Positions 18,483-28,038 are shown, counted from the stretch's first letter. The stretch: DNA of 64,000 bases from Palsa-506 sp963707065 (GCA_963707065.1 CAVPPJ010000006.1:62001-126000), one strand, 5' to 3'. The notes: generated by a model from the sequence alone, not told the origin. Numbers and translations: made by a program.

Positions 18483-19346
18483 ATGTCCGAGCTCTATGCG
18501 GAGCCGGAGTCCGCCGACTATTACGACGGCATGAATTCCGGCACTCCGCCGCACTCGCCGGGCGGCCGCACCGAGACGCTAGTCAGCCAGGGACGCCGTA
18601 ATGCTTATTCCCCTGGCCTGTCGCTCGGGCGCAAGATAGCGATCGGGCTGGCGGTCGCCGTCGTCATTGCCGCCGCAATCATCACGATGCTGCCTGGTCG
18701 CGGAGCCTCCTGGCCGTCCAGCGTTGCGACGGTGCAAGGTCAGGCTGCCAGGGCGTGCCAGAATCCCGACGTCCGGTCGGAGCCGGGTCAGGTCAACTTT
18801 GCCTGTGCCAACGGCACCCGCCAGATTCTCTGGGTATTCGCGCTGATGACAAGCGGAGATGACCCGAACTTCGCGGACATGCGGACCGGCCGGGTTGGCC
18901 TGGAGCCGATCACGCCAGCCCAAGGCGGCGAAGTGGCCTGGTCGCTGAACCTGCACCAGCCATACGACCCGTCTAACCCGGTCGACAGCCTCGCGGTAGC
19001 GGCACGGGCCATCAATAACATCATCGGCGGCGCAACGCTGACTGGCGCCGGCGGCAGGCCGGTCGTCCAGCGCGGGCTTGAGAGCAGCGCCGCAAACTGT
19101 GTCCGGTATACCGGGTCAGCGGCGATCATCTCGCGCAAGGGATTCCCTAGCCTCTGCGCCAAGCCGGTGACCAGCCGGGCCGGACAGGCGGCCCTGGTGG
19201 CCGATGTGTTCCGTAAGTGGGTCGTCGGCGCACCGCCACGAGCCGCGCGGGATGCTGCGGTCCTGTTCGAGAACTTCAATGATCCTGGCAATCGGAACGT
19301 CCAGGCCATTCTCAGGCACCTGTCACATTCAAAACAGCTGGCCTAG
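18483..19346 (+). CDS. Single-pass membrane protein with extracytoplasmic domain
   Basis: 287 residues from ATG 18483. An acidic, low-complexity cytoplasmic N-terminus (residues 1-48) is followed by one membrane segment (51-70) and an extracytoplasmic domain with four cysteines (in ACQNP, FACAN, NCVRY and LCAKP), consistent with two disulphides. No catalytic motif is recognised. It lies between the coiled-coil gene and the CHAP/glucosaminidase gene in the same orientation, so I infer a role at the cell envelope with them. Confidence 0.7.
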   Translation: MSELYAEPESADYYDGMNSGTPPHSPGGRTETLVSQGRRNAYSPGLSLGRKIAIGLAVAVVIAAAIITMLPGRGASWPSSVATVQGQAARACQNPDVRSEPGQVNFACANGTRQILWVFALMTSGDDPNFADMRTGRVGLEPITPAQGGEVAWSLNLHQPYDPSNPVDSLAVAARAINNIIGGATLTGAGGRPVVQRGLESSAANCVRYTGSAAIISRKGFPSLCAKPVTSRAGQAALVADVFRKWVVGAPPRAARDAAVLFENFNDPGNRNVQAILRHLSHSKQLA

Positions 19347-19411
19347 CCTGAATCTTCATCGGCAAATCTGATCCGGTATCACGATCCTGGTGCATGGGAA
19401 GGGGTGAGCAT

Positions 19412-22270
19412 ATGCATGCCGCTGGTACGCCGCGATGGCAGCAGCTGACTGCGCTAGTAAGCCTCAGCGCGGGCGGAGCGATAACAGGATTCTCCTTTGT
19501 CCCAGGACCGGCCGCCGACCTGGCGTCGCCAAGCGGCATGCCCATTCACTTGATGGCTCTCCAGCAATCGGTCAAGCCGGCCCCGGCGAATGATGCGATG
19601 CTGCGCTCGGCGATCGTCAACGTTGCCGAATATTACCTCCGGATGGCCAGGGACAGGACGCCCGCCGAGATGGAGGCAATTATCTGGCAGAACGACAGCA
19701 TCAATGGCGTCGACCATGGCCAGTCGTGCGCGGCCTTCGCCAGCCTGACGCTGGAACTCGCGGCACAGGTCGTCGGCCAGCGAAGCTGGGTGACCGGGGG
19801 AACTTCCTATCCGTGGCCGATCCACAAGTGGGCGGATGTCCGCGTTGACCCGAATCCGGCGTCGCCGGGCGTCACCTCTATCCTGCAGGATGCCAAGGCT
19901 CATCAACGCTGGCACCCGCTGGGTGACGGTTACCAGCCGCAGCCTGGGGACTGGGCGCTTTTCCATGGCCACGTCGAGGTAATCAAGAGCTACGCGCACG
20001 GCGTCCTGCACACGATCGGCGGCGATTCACTGCCAGATTTCTCGGTCAACGCCCACAAGTTCAGTGCGCCGCTTGGCGGCCAGGGAATCGTCGGATTCGT
20101 CAACAACGGCGAGCGGGCCGGTCCGGCTGGCAATGCGCGGGCGCAGGCGCACCGCGAGCACCCATCACGCCACCACCGGGCGCGAGCACAGACGCCGGTG
20201 ACGCTGGCGGCAATTCCGGGCGCCGCCACCGCCGGTTCTGCGCAGCGGGCGCCGGCCCGGCATGGCAGTGCGGCGATCCCGTCAATGCCCGCGCCCGTGC
20301 CGAGCCCCGGTAAGGACGCGCAGGCGGGCCGGCAGGGGCGGGAACATCCGCCGCCCGGCCGCCATGCTCCCGACCACACTTCCCGCGGCAAGGCGGCCGG
20401 TGCGGGCGCGGAACGGGTTGCCGCGAAGGTACCCGGCAGCTCGCCGGCCGCGCGAGGCTCGGCGGCGCGAGGCGCGGCGAAGATCCCCGGGCTGTCGAGG
20501 CCGGCGCACCGGCGACACGCGGGCTCAGGGGCTGCGCACCGGGGGTCTGCCGGTCCGCCGGCATCCTCACGGGCTGTGCACCGGGGGCCCCGTCCGGCGC
20601 CGGTGCCCGCCCCGGCTGCCCCGCAGGACATCACCACGCAAGAAGCCTTTATCCGCGCCGTCGCACCAGGGGCGGTCGCCGCGCAACGCAAATATGGCGT
20701 TCCCGCGGCGGTAACGATCGCGCAGGCCATCGACGAGTCCGGCTGGGGCCAGAGCGAGCTGGCCGTCAGGGACCACAACCTGTTCGGCATCAAGGGCACT
20801 GGCCCGGCCGGCAGCGCTTCGCTACCAACGCAGGAGTATGAGAACGGCAGCGCTATTAGCCGCACCGCGGCGTTCCGCCGGTACAACAGTGTCGCGGAGA
20901 GCATCGACGATCACGGCAGGCTCCTCGCCACCAGCGGGTACTACACCCGCGCGATGGCCGAGCGCCAGAATCCGAACGCGTTTGCTTCCGCGCTCACCGG
21001 CGTCTATGCCACGGATCCAAACTATGGCACGAAGCTCGTCGGCCTCATGCGCCGATACGACCTTTATCGCTACGACCTCAGCGGTACAGCGGTGGCACAC
21101 CATCCAGCAGCGCCGGCGGCAACCCCCACAGCCACATCCCAGCCGCTGACGCCGGACACGCCGACGGCCACGCCTCAGCCGGCAACGCCAGCGGCTACAC
21201 CCCCGGTGACGACGCCGACCGCGACACCGCCGCCATCATCGCCCGTGGTTACGCCGCCGGCGGCAGTGACACCGACTCCCCAGGCATCAGTGACGCCGGC
21301 TCCCCAGGCATCAACGCCGACCGCGACAACAGCGCCAATCGCGGCGCCCCGGCCAGCGCCGGCCACTGCGCCCGCGGCATCCGCCGGGCCGGCCCCGATG
21401 CCGGCAGCCCCAACTGCGGCCGCCGCTCCCCCGGCAACGGCCCCCGGCACGGCTGGGCCGGCGGCAACGCCGGCGACACCGCCCCAGCGGGCCAAGCCCG
21501 CCGCCGCGCCGCGAGGGGCGGCGCAGGGCGGCGCCAGCATCCCTGGCCTGCCAAGTCCCACGCCGCCGCCGGCCCAGCGAGCCGATGCGCACCAGTCCGG
21601 TTCCAGCGCCATGCCATCAACTCAGACAGTGTCCGCTCAGCGGGTGTCTACGCCGGTCAGCCGCCAGCCGCGGCGGACCGCCTCAGCCAAATCCCGCGCC
21701 ACAGCGACTCGGTATCAGCAAAACATCCCCCGGCCCGTACAGAACGCCTTTATCTCCACGGCCAGAGCGCCGCTCATGCGCGCGGAGCCGCTCTACCGCG
21801 ATGTTGCCAGCCACAGCGGCATCCGCTGGGAGTTGCTGGCTGCCTGCGACTGGATGCAGTGCAAGGCTCAGCCACGCTACTCACCGGTCCATGGCGAGAA
21901 GCTCGGCACGCTCAACCCGTCCGGCACGATCTACCGGACGAAATCAGCGGCACTGGAACAGTGCGCCGAGGACCTGGTGGAACTGGCCCATACGGTTTAC
22001 CGAATAGACCTGACAGCGCAGGCGGACCTGTCCATTCGTGATCTGGCCAAGGTCTTCGCGGCGTTCCGCTGGGGTGGCCTACTCAAGCTGCACCACACGT
22101 CCGCCATGGAGTTCCCGTACTCGGTGGCTGGCCTGACCGTCCAGCATATTCACATGCGCTGGCCGAACATCGATGAGGCAAACACGCCGGATAGGCCAGG
22201 AAGCCGATTCCGCATGACCTTCGGTGCCGTTCCCATCGTCCTCGGCCTCCATTACCCGGCCACCGTCTAA
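19412..22270 (+). CDS. Large multi-domain peptidoglycan hydrolase (CHAP-like plus glucosaminidase)
   Basis: 952-residue exported protein; ATG 19412 has GGAAGGGGTGAG just upstream. A signal/anchor (residues ~10-30) precedes a CHAP-like amidase domain (~50-235) with Cys106 in GQSCAAF and His185/His187 in FHGHVEV. A Pro/Ala/Arg-rich linker leads to a FlgJ/LytD-type glucosaminidase domain (~405-555) with AIDESGWGQSEL (Glu acid) and NLFGIKG. A second Ala/Pro/Thr linker (~560-765) follows, then a globular C-terminal domain (~770-952) containing CDWMQCKAQPRYSP and FRWGGLLKLH that I cannot assign. Such proteins cut both the peptide and glycan parts of the wall. Confidence 0.85.
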   Translation: MHAAGTPRWQQLTALVSLSAGGAITGFSFVPGPAADLASPSGMPIHLMALQQSVKPAPANDAMLRSAIVNVAEYYLRMARDRTPAEMEAIIWQNDSINGVDHGQSCAAFASLTLELAAQVVGQRSWVTGGTSYPWPIHKWADVRVDPNPASPGVTSILQDAKAHQRWHPLGDGYQPQPGDWALFHGHVEVIKSYAHGVLHTIGGDSLPDFSVNAHKFSAPLGGQGIVGFVNNGERAGPAGNARAQAHREHPSRHHRARAQTPVTLAAIPGAATAGSAQRAPARHGSAAIPSMPAPVPSPGKDAQAGRQGREHPPPGRHAPDHTSRGKAAGAGAERVAAKVPGSSPAARGSAARGAAKIPGLSRPAHRRHAGSGAAHRGSAGPPASSRAVHRGPRPAPVPAPAAPQDITTQEAFIRAVAPGAVAAQRKYGVPAAVTIAQAIDESGWGQSELAVRDHNLFGIKGTGPAGSASLPTQEYENGSAISRTAAFRRYNSVAESIDDHGRLLATSGYYTRAMAERQNPNAFASALTGVYATDPNYGTKLVGLMRRYDLYRYDLSGTAVAHHPAAPAATPTATSQPLTPDTPTATPQPATPAATPPVTTPTATPPPSSPVVTPPAAVTPTPQASVTPAPQASTPTATTAPIAAPRPAPATAPAASAGPAPMPAAPTAAAAPPATAPGTAGPAATPATPPQRAKPAAAPRGAAQGGASIPGLPSPTPPPAQRADAHQSGSSAMPSTQTVSAQRVSTPVSRQPRRTASAKSRATATRYQQNIPRPVQNAFISTARAPLMRAEPLYRDVASHSGIRWELLAACDWMQCKAQPRYSPVHGEKLGTLNPSGTIYRTKSAALEQCAEDLVELAHTVYRIDLTAQADLSIRDLAKVFAAFRWGGLLKLHHTSAMEFPYSVAGLTVQHIHMRWPNIDEANTPDRPGSRFRMTFGAVPIVLGLHYPATV

Positions 22271-22305
22271 TCACCCGTGCAAAGCATAGAAAGAAGGTGG
22301 ACTGC

Positions 22306-23370
22306 GTGATTCGCTTGCTGCTCTTTCTGCTGGGCACGCTCACCGCAAACAGGCCGGGGCAGCCGGAACCGGCCGGGCACCGAGCAGGCGATTCGTACGG
22401 CCGGGCAGCACCGGGCGCCCTGTACACCGAGCCGGACGAGCGTGCCGACGGTGCGGGCTGGCCAGGCCAGCCGCAGCCGCTGCCGCCCTGGGATCCGACG
22501 GCCGACGGCGCGACCATCCAGTATGCGGGCGGGAGAGTACCCGGTTCCGGGCCGCGCCGCCGCCGCATCCCGCGCTGGGTCACGAGGACTGCCGTCCTGG
22601 TGGCAGTAGCCCTGATTTTCCGGCGGGCGCTTGCCTACGTGACGCTGATCGCGCTCTCGGCGGCCATGCACCTCATCGGCGTCAACGTCCATCTGCCGAG
22701 CATCAGGTTCGGCTGGCCGTGGCAGGCATTCAGCGCGGCCAGCACGACTACCAACGTCGATCTGGGCCCGTGGGTGCTACAGAAGATCGAGGGAATATCC
22801 AGGCCTGCCCTGGGCCAGGCAAACTTCAGCTTCGTCTTCACCCACAAGGTTTCCAAGAACATTGGCCCGTGGCCGTGCTGGTATGCCAGTACCTTCTATG
22901 CCGTTGGCCACGCATCCGCCACCGTCGACCTCAATCCGGGCACTTCCTGGTGGGCGCCGGGCACCGGGCACTACCGCCTGCAGGTTCTCAGCCGCCCCCG
23001 GCCGGGTAAGCCCGGCCAGGTGGCGGTCAACATGGTCCTTCCGCGGCCGCAGCTTCCGCAGTCGGTGCACAATGTGACAATCGATAATGTCCCGTCCAGG
23101 CCGATAGACTCGCAGCATAGCTGGACGTATCCCGGGTTCGGCTGCGGCGTTGTGCTGCGGCCCCAGTTTGCTGAGTCAGTGCTCTATTCCCAGGCCCAGC
23201 AAATCGCCTTTTACAAGTCCCAGCATGCGCCGCAGGTAACCCGCTCGCTCGTCCTGGCCGCCGAGAATGAGGCTACCCAGACAATTCGGAATAACTTCAT
23301 TCAGCCAACGGTGAATGCGCTTGGCTATACGCTCGACCGGTTTGCCATTCACTGGGCAGCGGCACCGTAA
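22306..23370 (+). CDS. Membrane protein with large extracytoplasmic domain
   Basis: About 354 residues. The GTG at 22306 has GAAGGTGG upstream; GTG 22297 is an alternative. A Pro/Gly-rich cytoplasmic part (to residue ~80) is followed by one or two membrane segments (~88-122) and an extracytoplasmic domain. The C-terminal pattern LAAENEATQTIRNNFIQPTVNALGYTLDRFAIHW faintly resembles DUF4230-like proteins, in which an Ala/Glu-rich helix precedes a beta strand, but I would not assign it. It starts 35 bases after the hydrolase stop, so it is probably in the same operon. Confidence 0.65.
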   Translation: MIRLLLFLLGTLTANRPGQPEPAGHRAGDSYGRAAPGALYTEPDERADGAGWPGQPQPLPPWDPTADGATIQYAGGRVPGSGPRRRRIPRWVTRTAVLVAVALIFRRALAYVTLIALSAAMHLIGVNVHLPSIRFGWPWQAFSAASTTTNVDLGPWVLQKIEGISRPALGQANFSFVFTHKVSKNIGPWPCWYASTFYAVGHASATVDLNPGTSWWAPGTGHYRLQVLSRPRPGKPGQVAVNMVLPRPQLPQSVHNVTIDNVPSRPIDSQHSWTYPGFGCGVVLRPQFAESVLYSQAQQIAFYKSQHAPQVTRSLVLAAENEATQTIRNNFIQPTVNALGYTLDRFAIHWAAAP

Positions 23371-23583
23371 CCGGCGGCTTTGCGACGGAACGGGAATCCG
23401 CTATGGACTTTGCGCGGATCGCAAGCCTGCCGGTGGCAGGACGGCAGACGGGAGCGCTGCTCGTTCTAAATTTTGGGGCATCACGAGCCGAAGTGACTCC
23501 GCGGCCAGCCGACGGCGAAGTCCGCATCTGAGCCTTCGCGACGTCGTTGAGCTACCCGAACCGCTGCCCTAGGCTAGCCGGGC

Positions 23584-24327
23584 ATGGACCGCAGGTGGGT
23601 TTCCGCAGTTGCGCTGTACGGGCCGAAGACCGGCGAGGTTCGTGACCTGCTTGAGTCCGTGCAGGCAACGCTCGCGCGGCAACTCGGCGCCGCCTTCCTG
23701 CCCTATACGCTTGAGCAGATACACGGCACGCTGATAGGGCTCAATGCCGCCCGGGGACCCGCGACCGGCGCCCTCATCAACCAGTATTACCTTGAGCACC
23801 TGGGCGCTCGGCGCGTTATGGACTTCGGGCGCGTGCTGCAGATCCTTGAGGAGCGATTCTCGCGGCCGTTGACGATCCGTATCGGCGGCATCGGACCGGG
23901 GGCCCTGACCGGTTTCACCAGTCAGGGCATGCACCCGCATGTGCGAATGTTCTCGGCTCGCAGCGGCGCTCTTGTCCTGATGGGCTGGCCTGTCGCCACG
24001 CTTACGTCGGGGGGAGCGCAGCGGCCGCTGGATGACCTGCGCCGTAACATGAACGACGCCAATGTGCTGCACCGTTACCACGCCGCGGCGACGGACGTGG
24101 ACAATGACTTCTATCTTGTGCTGGGGCATTACACGGATGCCGCCGAGAGCACGCTCGCGGAAGCAGAACGGGCTGTACGCCGGGACCTGGAGCACCATCC
24201 CGTCGATGTGCTGGTCGGCCGCGGGCAGGTGCGTATCGTCGCGTCCGACTCGCCCACGCTGGCACCGGCGCGGTTCGCCGGCGAGCTGCCGCTGGCAGCC
24301 GATGATCTTGTCCGGCTCTACGACTGA
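23584..24327 (+). CDS. Conserved-looking protein, possibly 2H phosphoesterase-like
   Basis: 247 residues from ATG 23584. The segment LEQIHGTLIGL contains an H-x-T motif as in 2H phosphoesterases (2'-5' RNA ligase, CPDase), and a later FYLVLGHYTD could be the second, degenerate motif. The order beta strand, HxT, central insert, second strand fits loosely, but the spacing of ~135 residues between motifs is long. It may instead be an unrelated family. It follows the envelope block by about 210 bases and may have its own promoter. Confidence 0.45.
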   Translation: MDRRWVSAVALYGPKTGEVRDLLESVQATLARQLGAAFLPYTLEQIHGTLIGLNAARGPATGALINQYYLEHLGARRVMDFGRVLQILEERFSRPLTIRIGGIGPGALTGFTSQGMHPHVRMFSARSGALVLMGWPVATLTSGGAQRPLDDLRRNMNDANVLHRYHAAATDVDNDFYLVLGHYTDAAESTLAEAERAVRRDLEHHPVDVLVGRGQVRIVASDSPTLAPARFAGELPLAADDLVRLYD

Positions 24328-24441
24328 GTACCCTGAGCGAGAAGCCGGGTGGCCGCAAGGCGGTTCCGGAGCTTGCCCGGCACCACCCCGGAACCAGACC
24401 GGGGGCCTATTGCGTGTTACGACCATGACCAGGCGGCCTGC

Positions 24442-24804
24442 ATGAACAGGCTGCCCGGCCGGACGGCCGCGGCATGGGCAGGCGTGGCCGTCATGGCACT
24501 CTCGGCATTGGCTCCCGCTGCCTGCGGCAACTCGCCAGCGGCCGCTCAGTCAAAGGTCCCGCCGGCATTTCGGGCAGCGTGCGGGCATCCCGGTACCGTC
24601 GTGATGGTCCGGAAGGTACCCGTCACGATCTCTCACGCGGAATGCGACCTGACCGGTGTCACGATCTCCGCTCCTGGCCGCGGCGGGGCGACGGTCCCGC
24701 GCATCAGCGGCACTATCGGTACCAGTAGCGGCCTGACATTGACGGTCTATCCCGGCAGCCTCGACGTGACCGTCAACGCGACCGGCGTTCCGGGTAACGC
24801 ATGA
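24442..24804 (+). CDS. Small predicted lipoprotein
   Basis: 120 residues from ATG 24442. The signal sequence (residues 1-30) ends in a lipobox-like LAPAAC with the cysteine near position 31, followed by a short secreted domain rich in beta strands (VVMVRKVPVTIS, then GVTISAP and LTLTVYPGSLDVTV). One cysteine pair (ACGH and ECDL) may form a disulphide. Function unknown. A longer frame starts at 24349 but lacks a signal at its beginning. Confidence 0.55.
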   Translation: MNRLPGRTAAAWAGVAVMALSALAPAACGNSPAAAQSKVPPAFRAACGHPGTVVMVRKVPVTISHAECDLTGVTISAPGRGGATVPRISGTIGTSSGLTLTVYPGSLDVTVNATGVPGNA

Positions 24805-24814
24805 CCGCTGGCCG

Positions 24815-24962
24815 CGGTCTCCCTCGGCGGCGCAGCACCTCGCCGTGCTGCGCGGCAGCTTCCGCGCAGTCGTGGCCGTCGACGACTCCGCCGGCCGCGT
24901 CGCGGGATTCGTGAACATGATCAGCGACGGCGTGCTCACCGCGTTCATCCTGTGGCTTGAGG
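24815..24962 (+). pseudogene. GNAT acetyltransferase remnant
   Basis: The frame reading HLAVLRGSFRAVVAVDD, GRVAGFVNMISDGVLTAFI and LWLEVL looks like the N-terminal strands of a GNAT enzyme, which in intact members continues into the acetyl-CoA motif (Q/R-x-x-G-x-G). Here it stops matching after LEVL near 24962, and the acetyl-CoA half is absent. Recognition is from memory of the family, so this call is moderate. Confidence 0.5.
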
Positions 24963-25058
24963 TGCTGCACGGCCAGCTGGCGAGCGGAAGCCAAGGCCGC
25001 TGGCTCCGGTTTCCGCCAGGACAGGGCAACCGATCCGGGCTTCGTTCGTACAACAGGC

Positions 25059-25655
25059 ATGGATCGACCATCATCGGATAGGTCATACGCGCTAGCCGGC
25101 CTGGGAGACGACCTGGACGCCACGGCGAAGCCGCGGCCGGGGAATCCTCCGGCCGCGGCCGAGACACTTGACCTGGCCCTGATCTTCCGGGATCACCATG
25201 CCCAGCTGGTGCGCATCGCGCTGCTCCTGGTCGGTGACCGCCCGACGGCGGAAGACGTCGTTCAGGACGTCTTCGCCCGGCTGTGTGGTCCCGGGCGGCG
25301 GCTGCAGCCAGCCACCGGCCTGGCGTATGTCCGTGCCGCCGTGGTCAACGGCTGCCGCAGCGTGCAGCGCCGCCGCATCCTCACCCGCCGCCTTGAGGGC
25401 GCCCGGGACGCGCTACGGCGGGACTCACAGGAATCGGCCGAGTACACGGCGCTCCTCGCCGAGGACCGGCGGCAGGTGCTCGCCGCCCTGGCCGCATTGC
25501 CGCACCGGCGGCGCGAGGTGCTGGTGCTGCGCTTCTATCTCAACCTGCCGGTAGCGGAGGTCGCGGCCATGCTCGGCATCAGCCAGGGAACGGTGAAATC
25601 CACGGCCGCGCGCGGACTCGAGGCGCTCGCGCGCCAGCTGAGGGAGGACTCATGA
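25059..25655 (+). CDS. ECF RNA polymerase sigma factor (SigE family)
   Basis: 198-residue ECF sigma factor. Region 2 spans residues ~38-105 (FRDHHAQLVRIALLLVGD, AEDVVQDVFARL) and region 4 spans ~130-195 (ALAALPHRRREVLVLRFYLNL, helix-turn-helix LPVAEVAAMLGISQGTVKS). It resembles the SigE-like group of Streptomyces. The ATG at 25059 is chosen because upstream sequence lacks sigma homology. It overlaps the next gene by four bases (ATGA), the usual arrangement for a sigma factor and its regulator. Confidence 0.9.
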   Translation: MDRPSSDRSYALAGLGDDLDATAKPRPGNPPAAAETLDLALIFRDHHAQLVRIALLLVGDRPTAEDVVQDVFARLCGPGRRLQPATGLAYVRAAVVNGCRSVQRRRILTRRLEGARDALRRDSQESAEYTALLAEDRRQVLAALAALPHRRREVLVLRFYLNLPVAEVAAMLGISQGTVKSTAARGLEALARQLREDS

Positions 25656-26875
25656 CAGGGACGCTCGACCGGCTGACCGACGCGATGACCGCCGCCGGGG
25701 AGACCGTTCAGGACGCCACGCTGCGCCCGCTCATCAGGCGCGAGCGCAGCCGCCGTCTCCCGCGCTGGGTAGCGCCCGTTGCCGCCGCCGCGGCCGTTGC
25801 GCTGGTCATCGGGTCCGCCGCGGCCTTGTCCGGCAGGCAATCCGGACCCGGGCAGCCAGCCGCCTCAGCCGTGACCCCGCCGCATCGCTTCTACGTCGAG
25901 TCGGCCCTCGGCGACGTGACGGTCGTGCGGTCGACTGCTACCGGAGCAGTAACGGCCACGCTCCCGATTCCCTACCGGGACGCTGATCCCCCCGTGGTTG
26001 CCGCAGGCCCCGGCGGGGTGTTCTACGTCGCCGCGTTCGTGCGCGGCGCGAGCGGTGAACGGATCTACCGATTCCGGCTGACGAGCACTGGACACGTCAG
26101 CGGGTTCTCGCCGCTGCCGGGCGGCTTGCTCGGCGCCGGCCAGATGGCCGACTCCATGGCAGCATCCCCCAGCGGATCCCTGCTCGCGTTCGGGCTGGCC
26201 GGCACTTACGGTCATAACCCGCCCGCTGACCAGCTCGTGGTGATGAACACCGTCACCGGCGCGAAGACGACCTGGCGGGGAGGAGTAGCCGGGCCGGGAT
26301 TCAAGTGGCTCAAGATCGCCAGCCTGTCCTGGACCGGCGACGGCAAGAAGCTGGTCGTTCTCGGGCAATGGACCCGGACGGATTCAGGATTTTATAGTGA
26401 AGCCGTTCCTGCGGGACGCGTCGCGGAGGTGCGGGAGATTGACCTGGCATCCGGCGGCGGCCGGGTGACCGCGGGACGTCTGCTGCTCCGCCAGTCCGCG
26501 CAGTTCCCCTACATCGCGCAGGCACTGATCAGCCCCGACGGCGCCACGATCACCGCCCTCGTGCTGAGGGGCGGGGCCGTCGGCTCGAAGCAGATTAGCG
26601 GCACCTACCCCGAGGACATGTCGGTGGAGCAGATCTCTATCGCCACGGGCAGGCAGCTGAGCGTCCTCTACCGCCGGCATCTGGGCGACACCGGCGAGAT
26701 CAACGGCGCCCCCGACCCCCTGGCGCTCAGCACTGACGCCACTGGCCGGAACTTGATGCTGAATGCCGGCATCTGCAATCTGCACTGCACGAACGGGTTC
26801 AACGGCTGGATCCGCGGCGGCCGGCTGATCCCGCTCCGGCCCGCGGACGGAAGGCTGGCTTCCGAAACCTGGTGA
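25652..26875 (+). CDS. Membrane-anchored beta-propeller protein, putative anti-sigma partner
   Basis: 407 residues, translationally coupled to the ECF sigma gene. A short cytoplasmic N-terminus (residues 1-45) is followed by one membrane segment (~47-68) and an extracytoplasmic domain with repeated strands (VVAAGPGGVFYVAAF, MAASPSGSLLAFGL, LSWTGDGKKLVVLG, ALISPDGATITALVL) typical of a WD40/TolB-like propeller. There is no zinc-finger HxxxCxxC motif in the N-terminus, so an anti-sigma role rests on position only. It may sense an envelope signal. Confidence 0.7.
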   Translation: MTGTLDRLTDAMTAAGETVQDATLRPLIRRERSRRLPRWVAPVAAAAAVALVIGSAAALSGRQSGPGQPAASAVTPPHRFYVESALGDVTVVRSTATGAVTATLPIPYRDADPPVVAAGPGGVFYVAAFVRGASGERIYRFRLTSTGHVSGFSPLPGGLLGAGQMADSMAASPSGSLLAFGLAGTYGHNPPADQLVVMNTVTGAKTTWRGGVAGPGFKWLKIASLSWTGDGKKLVVLGQWTRTDSGFYSEAVPAGRVAEVREIDLASGGGRVTAGRLLLRQSAQFPYIAQALISPDGATITALVLRGGAVGSKQISGTYPEDMSVEQISIATGRQLSVLYRRHLGDTGEINGAPDPLALSTDATGRNLMLNAGICNLHCTNGFNGWIRGGRLIPLRPADGRLASETW

Positions 26876-27048
26876 CCTCGACCGGGCTACCCGGCCGATG
26901 CCCGGTCCAAGGTTGAGTATGCCCTGCATAAATGCGGCCATGAGTGCACCGTCACGGCAGGAACGGCGGGAAGCCACCCGGAACCGCTCCGGAGGCACGA
27001 CTGTCCTCCCCGACCGCCTGGCTCCAGGGCCTGGGTAGTTTCAGGCCT

Positions 27049-28038
27049 GTGCGGATTCTTGTTCTTGGCGGCACGTCTTTCGTCGGTCGCGCCATCGTGG
27101 CGGACGCCCTGCGCGCCGGAGCCGAGGTGACCTTGTTCGGCCGGGGCAAGACCGGGGCCGGCCTGTTCCCTGAACTGACCCGGCTGGTCGGCGACCGGGA
27201 CACCGGTGATTACCGGGCACTGTTCGCGGGCGGCTGGAATGCGGTCGTGGATGTCAGCGGCTATGTTCCCCGCCACGTCGGCCAGGCGATGGACGCACTC
27301 GGCGACCGGGTCGGCCGGTACCTGTTCATCTCCAGCCACGCCGTCTACCAGCACGCGGGGGTAGGGCCGGGCTCGACCGAGGACACCCCTCGCCGCCCGC
27401 CGGTGCGTGACACCGAGGAACTCGGCGCGGATACGTACGGCCCGCTCAAGGTCGCGTGCGAGGACGATGTGGTGGCCCGGTACGGGCCGCGGGCGACGAT
27501 CGTGCGGCCTGGGAAGGTGGCCGGGCCATACGACTGGCAGGATGGGCTCACTTACTGGGTGCGGCGGGCTGCCCGCGGTGGCCGGGTGGCGTTGCCCGGC
27601 GATCCGCGGCAGCCGGTTCAGGTCATTGACTCGCGCGACCTAGGCGGCCTGGTGGTGCGGCTGCTCGCGGACGATCGCTCCGGCGCGTTTCACGCGGTCG
27701 GCCCGGCTGAGCCGACCACGATCGGCGGGCTCATCCAGACCTGCGCCCGGGCGGCGGGTACCCGAGTCGAGATAGTGCCGGTGCCGCCCGAAACGGCACT
27801 CCCGCTGTTCCCCTTGATCAGGACGGACTGGCCGTCACAGCAGCGCAGCCCCGCCCGAGCTAGGGCGGCAGGCATGCCCGCAACTCCGCTGGCGGTGACG
27901 GCGGCCGACGTCCTGGCCTGGGACCGCCGGCGCGGCGAGCCGCGGCTGGCCCGTGGTTTTACTCCAGAACAAGAACAGGCGGTCCTGGCACAGCAGGATG
28001 ACGACTGCCAGGCGTCCGGCGAAACACATCGGATGTAA
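27049..28038 (+). CDS. NAD(P)-dependent epimerase/dehydratase (SDR)
   Basis: 329-residue extended SDR-type protein. The Rossmann motif LVLGGTSFVGRAIV opens the sequence, so the GTG at 27049 is preferred over 26944. A catalytic-like Tyr-Lys pair appears as TYGPLKVACE (YxxxK as Y-G-P-L-K), followed by ATIVRPGKVAGPYD. This layout is close to the atypical SDR subgroup including isoflavone reductase- and CSP41-like proteins. Substrate unknown; it stands alone. Confidence 0.82.
   Translation: MRILVLGGTSFVGRAIVADALRAGAEVTLFGRGKTGAGLFPELTRLVGDRDTGDYRALFAGGWNAVVDVSGYVPRHVGQAMDALGDRVGRYLFISSHAVYQHAGVGPGSTEDTPRRPPVRDTEELGADTYGPLKVACEDDVVARYGPRATIVRPGKVAGPYDWQDGLTYWVRRAARGGRVALPGDPRQPVQVIDSRDLGGLVVRLLADDRSGAFHAVGPAEPTTIGGLIQTCARAAGTRVEIVPVPPETALPLFPLIRTDWPSQQRSPARARAAGMPATPLAVTAADVLAWDRRRGEPRLARGFTPEQEQAVLAQQDDDCQASGETHRM

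Noticed and set aside
23584..24327. Firm call of 2'-5' RNA ligase
   Set aside because: Only one clear HxT motif; the second is degenerate and the spacing is long.
18260..24804. Conjugative element or phage lysis cassette
   Set aside because: No relaxase, FtsK/TraB ATPase, VirB4, holin or structural phage gene is visible.
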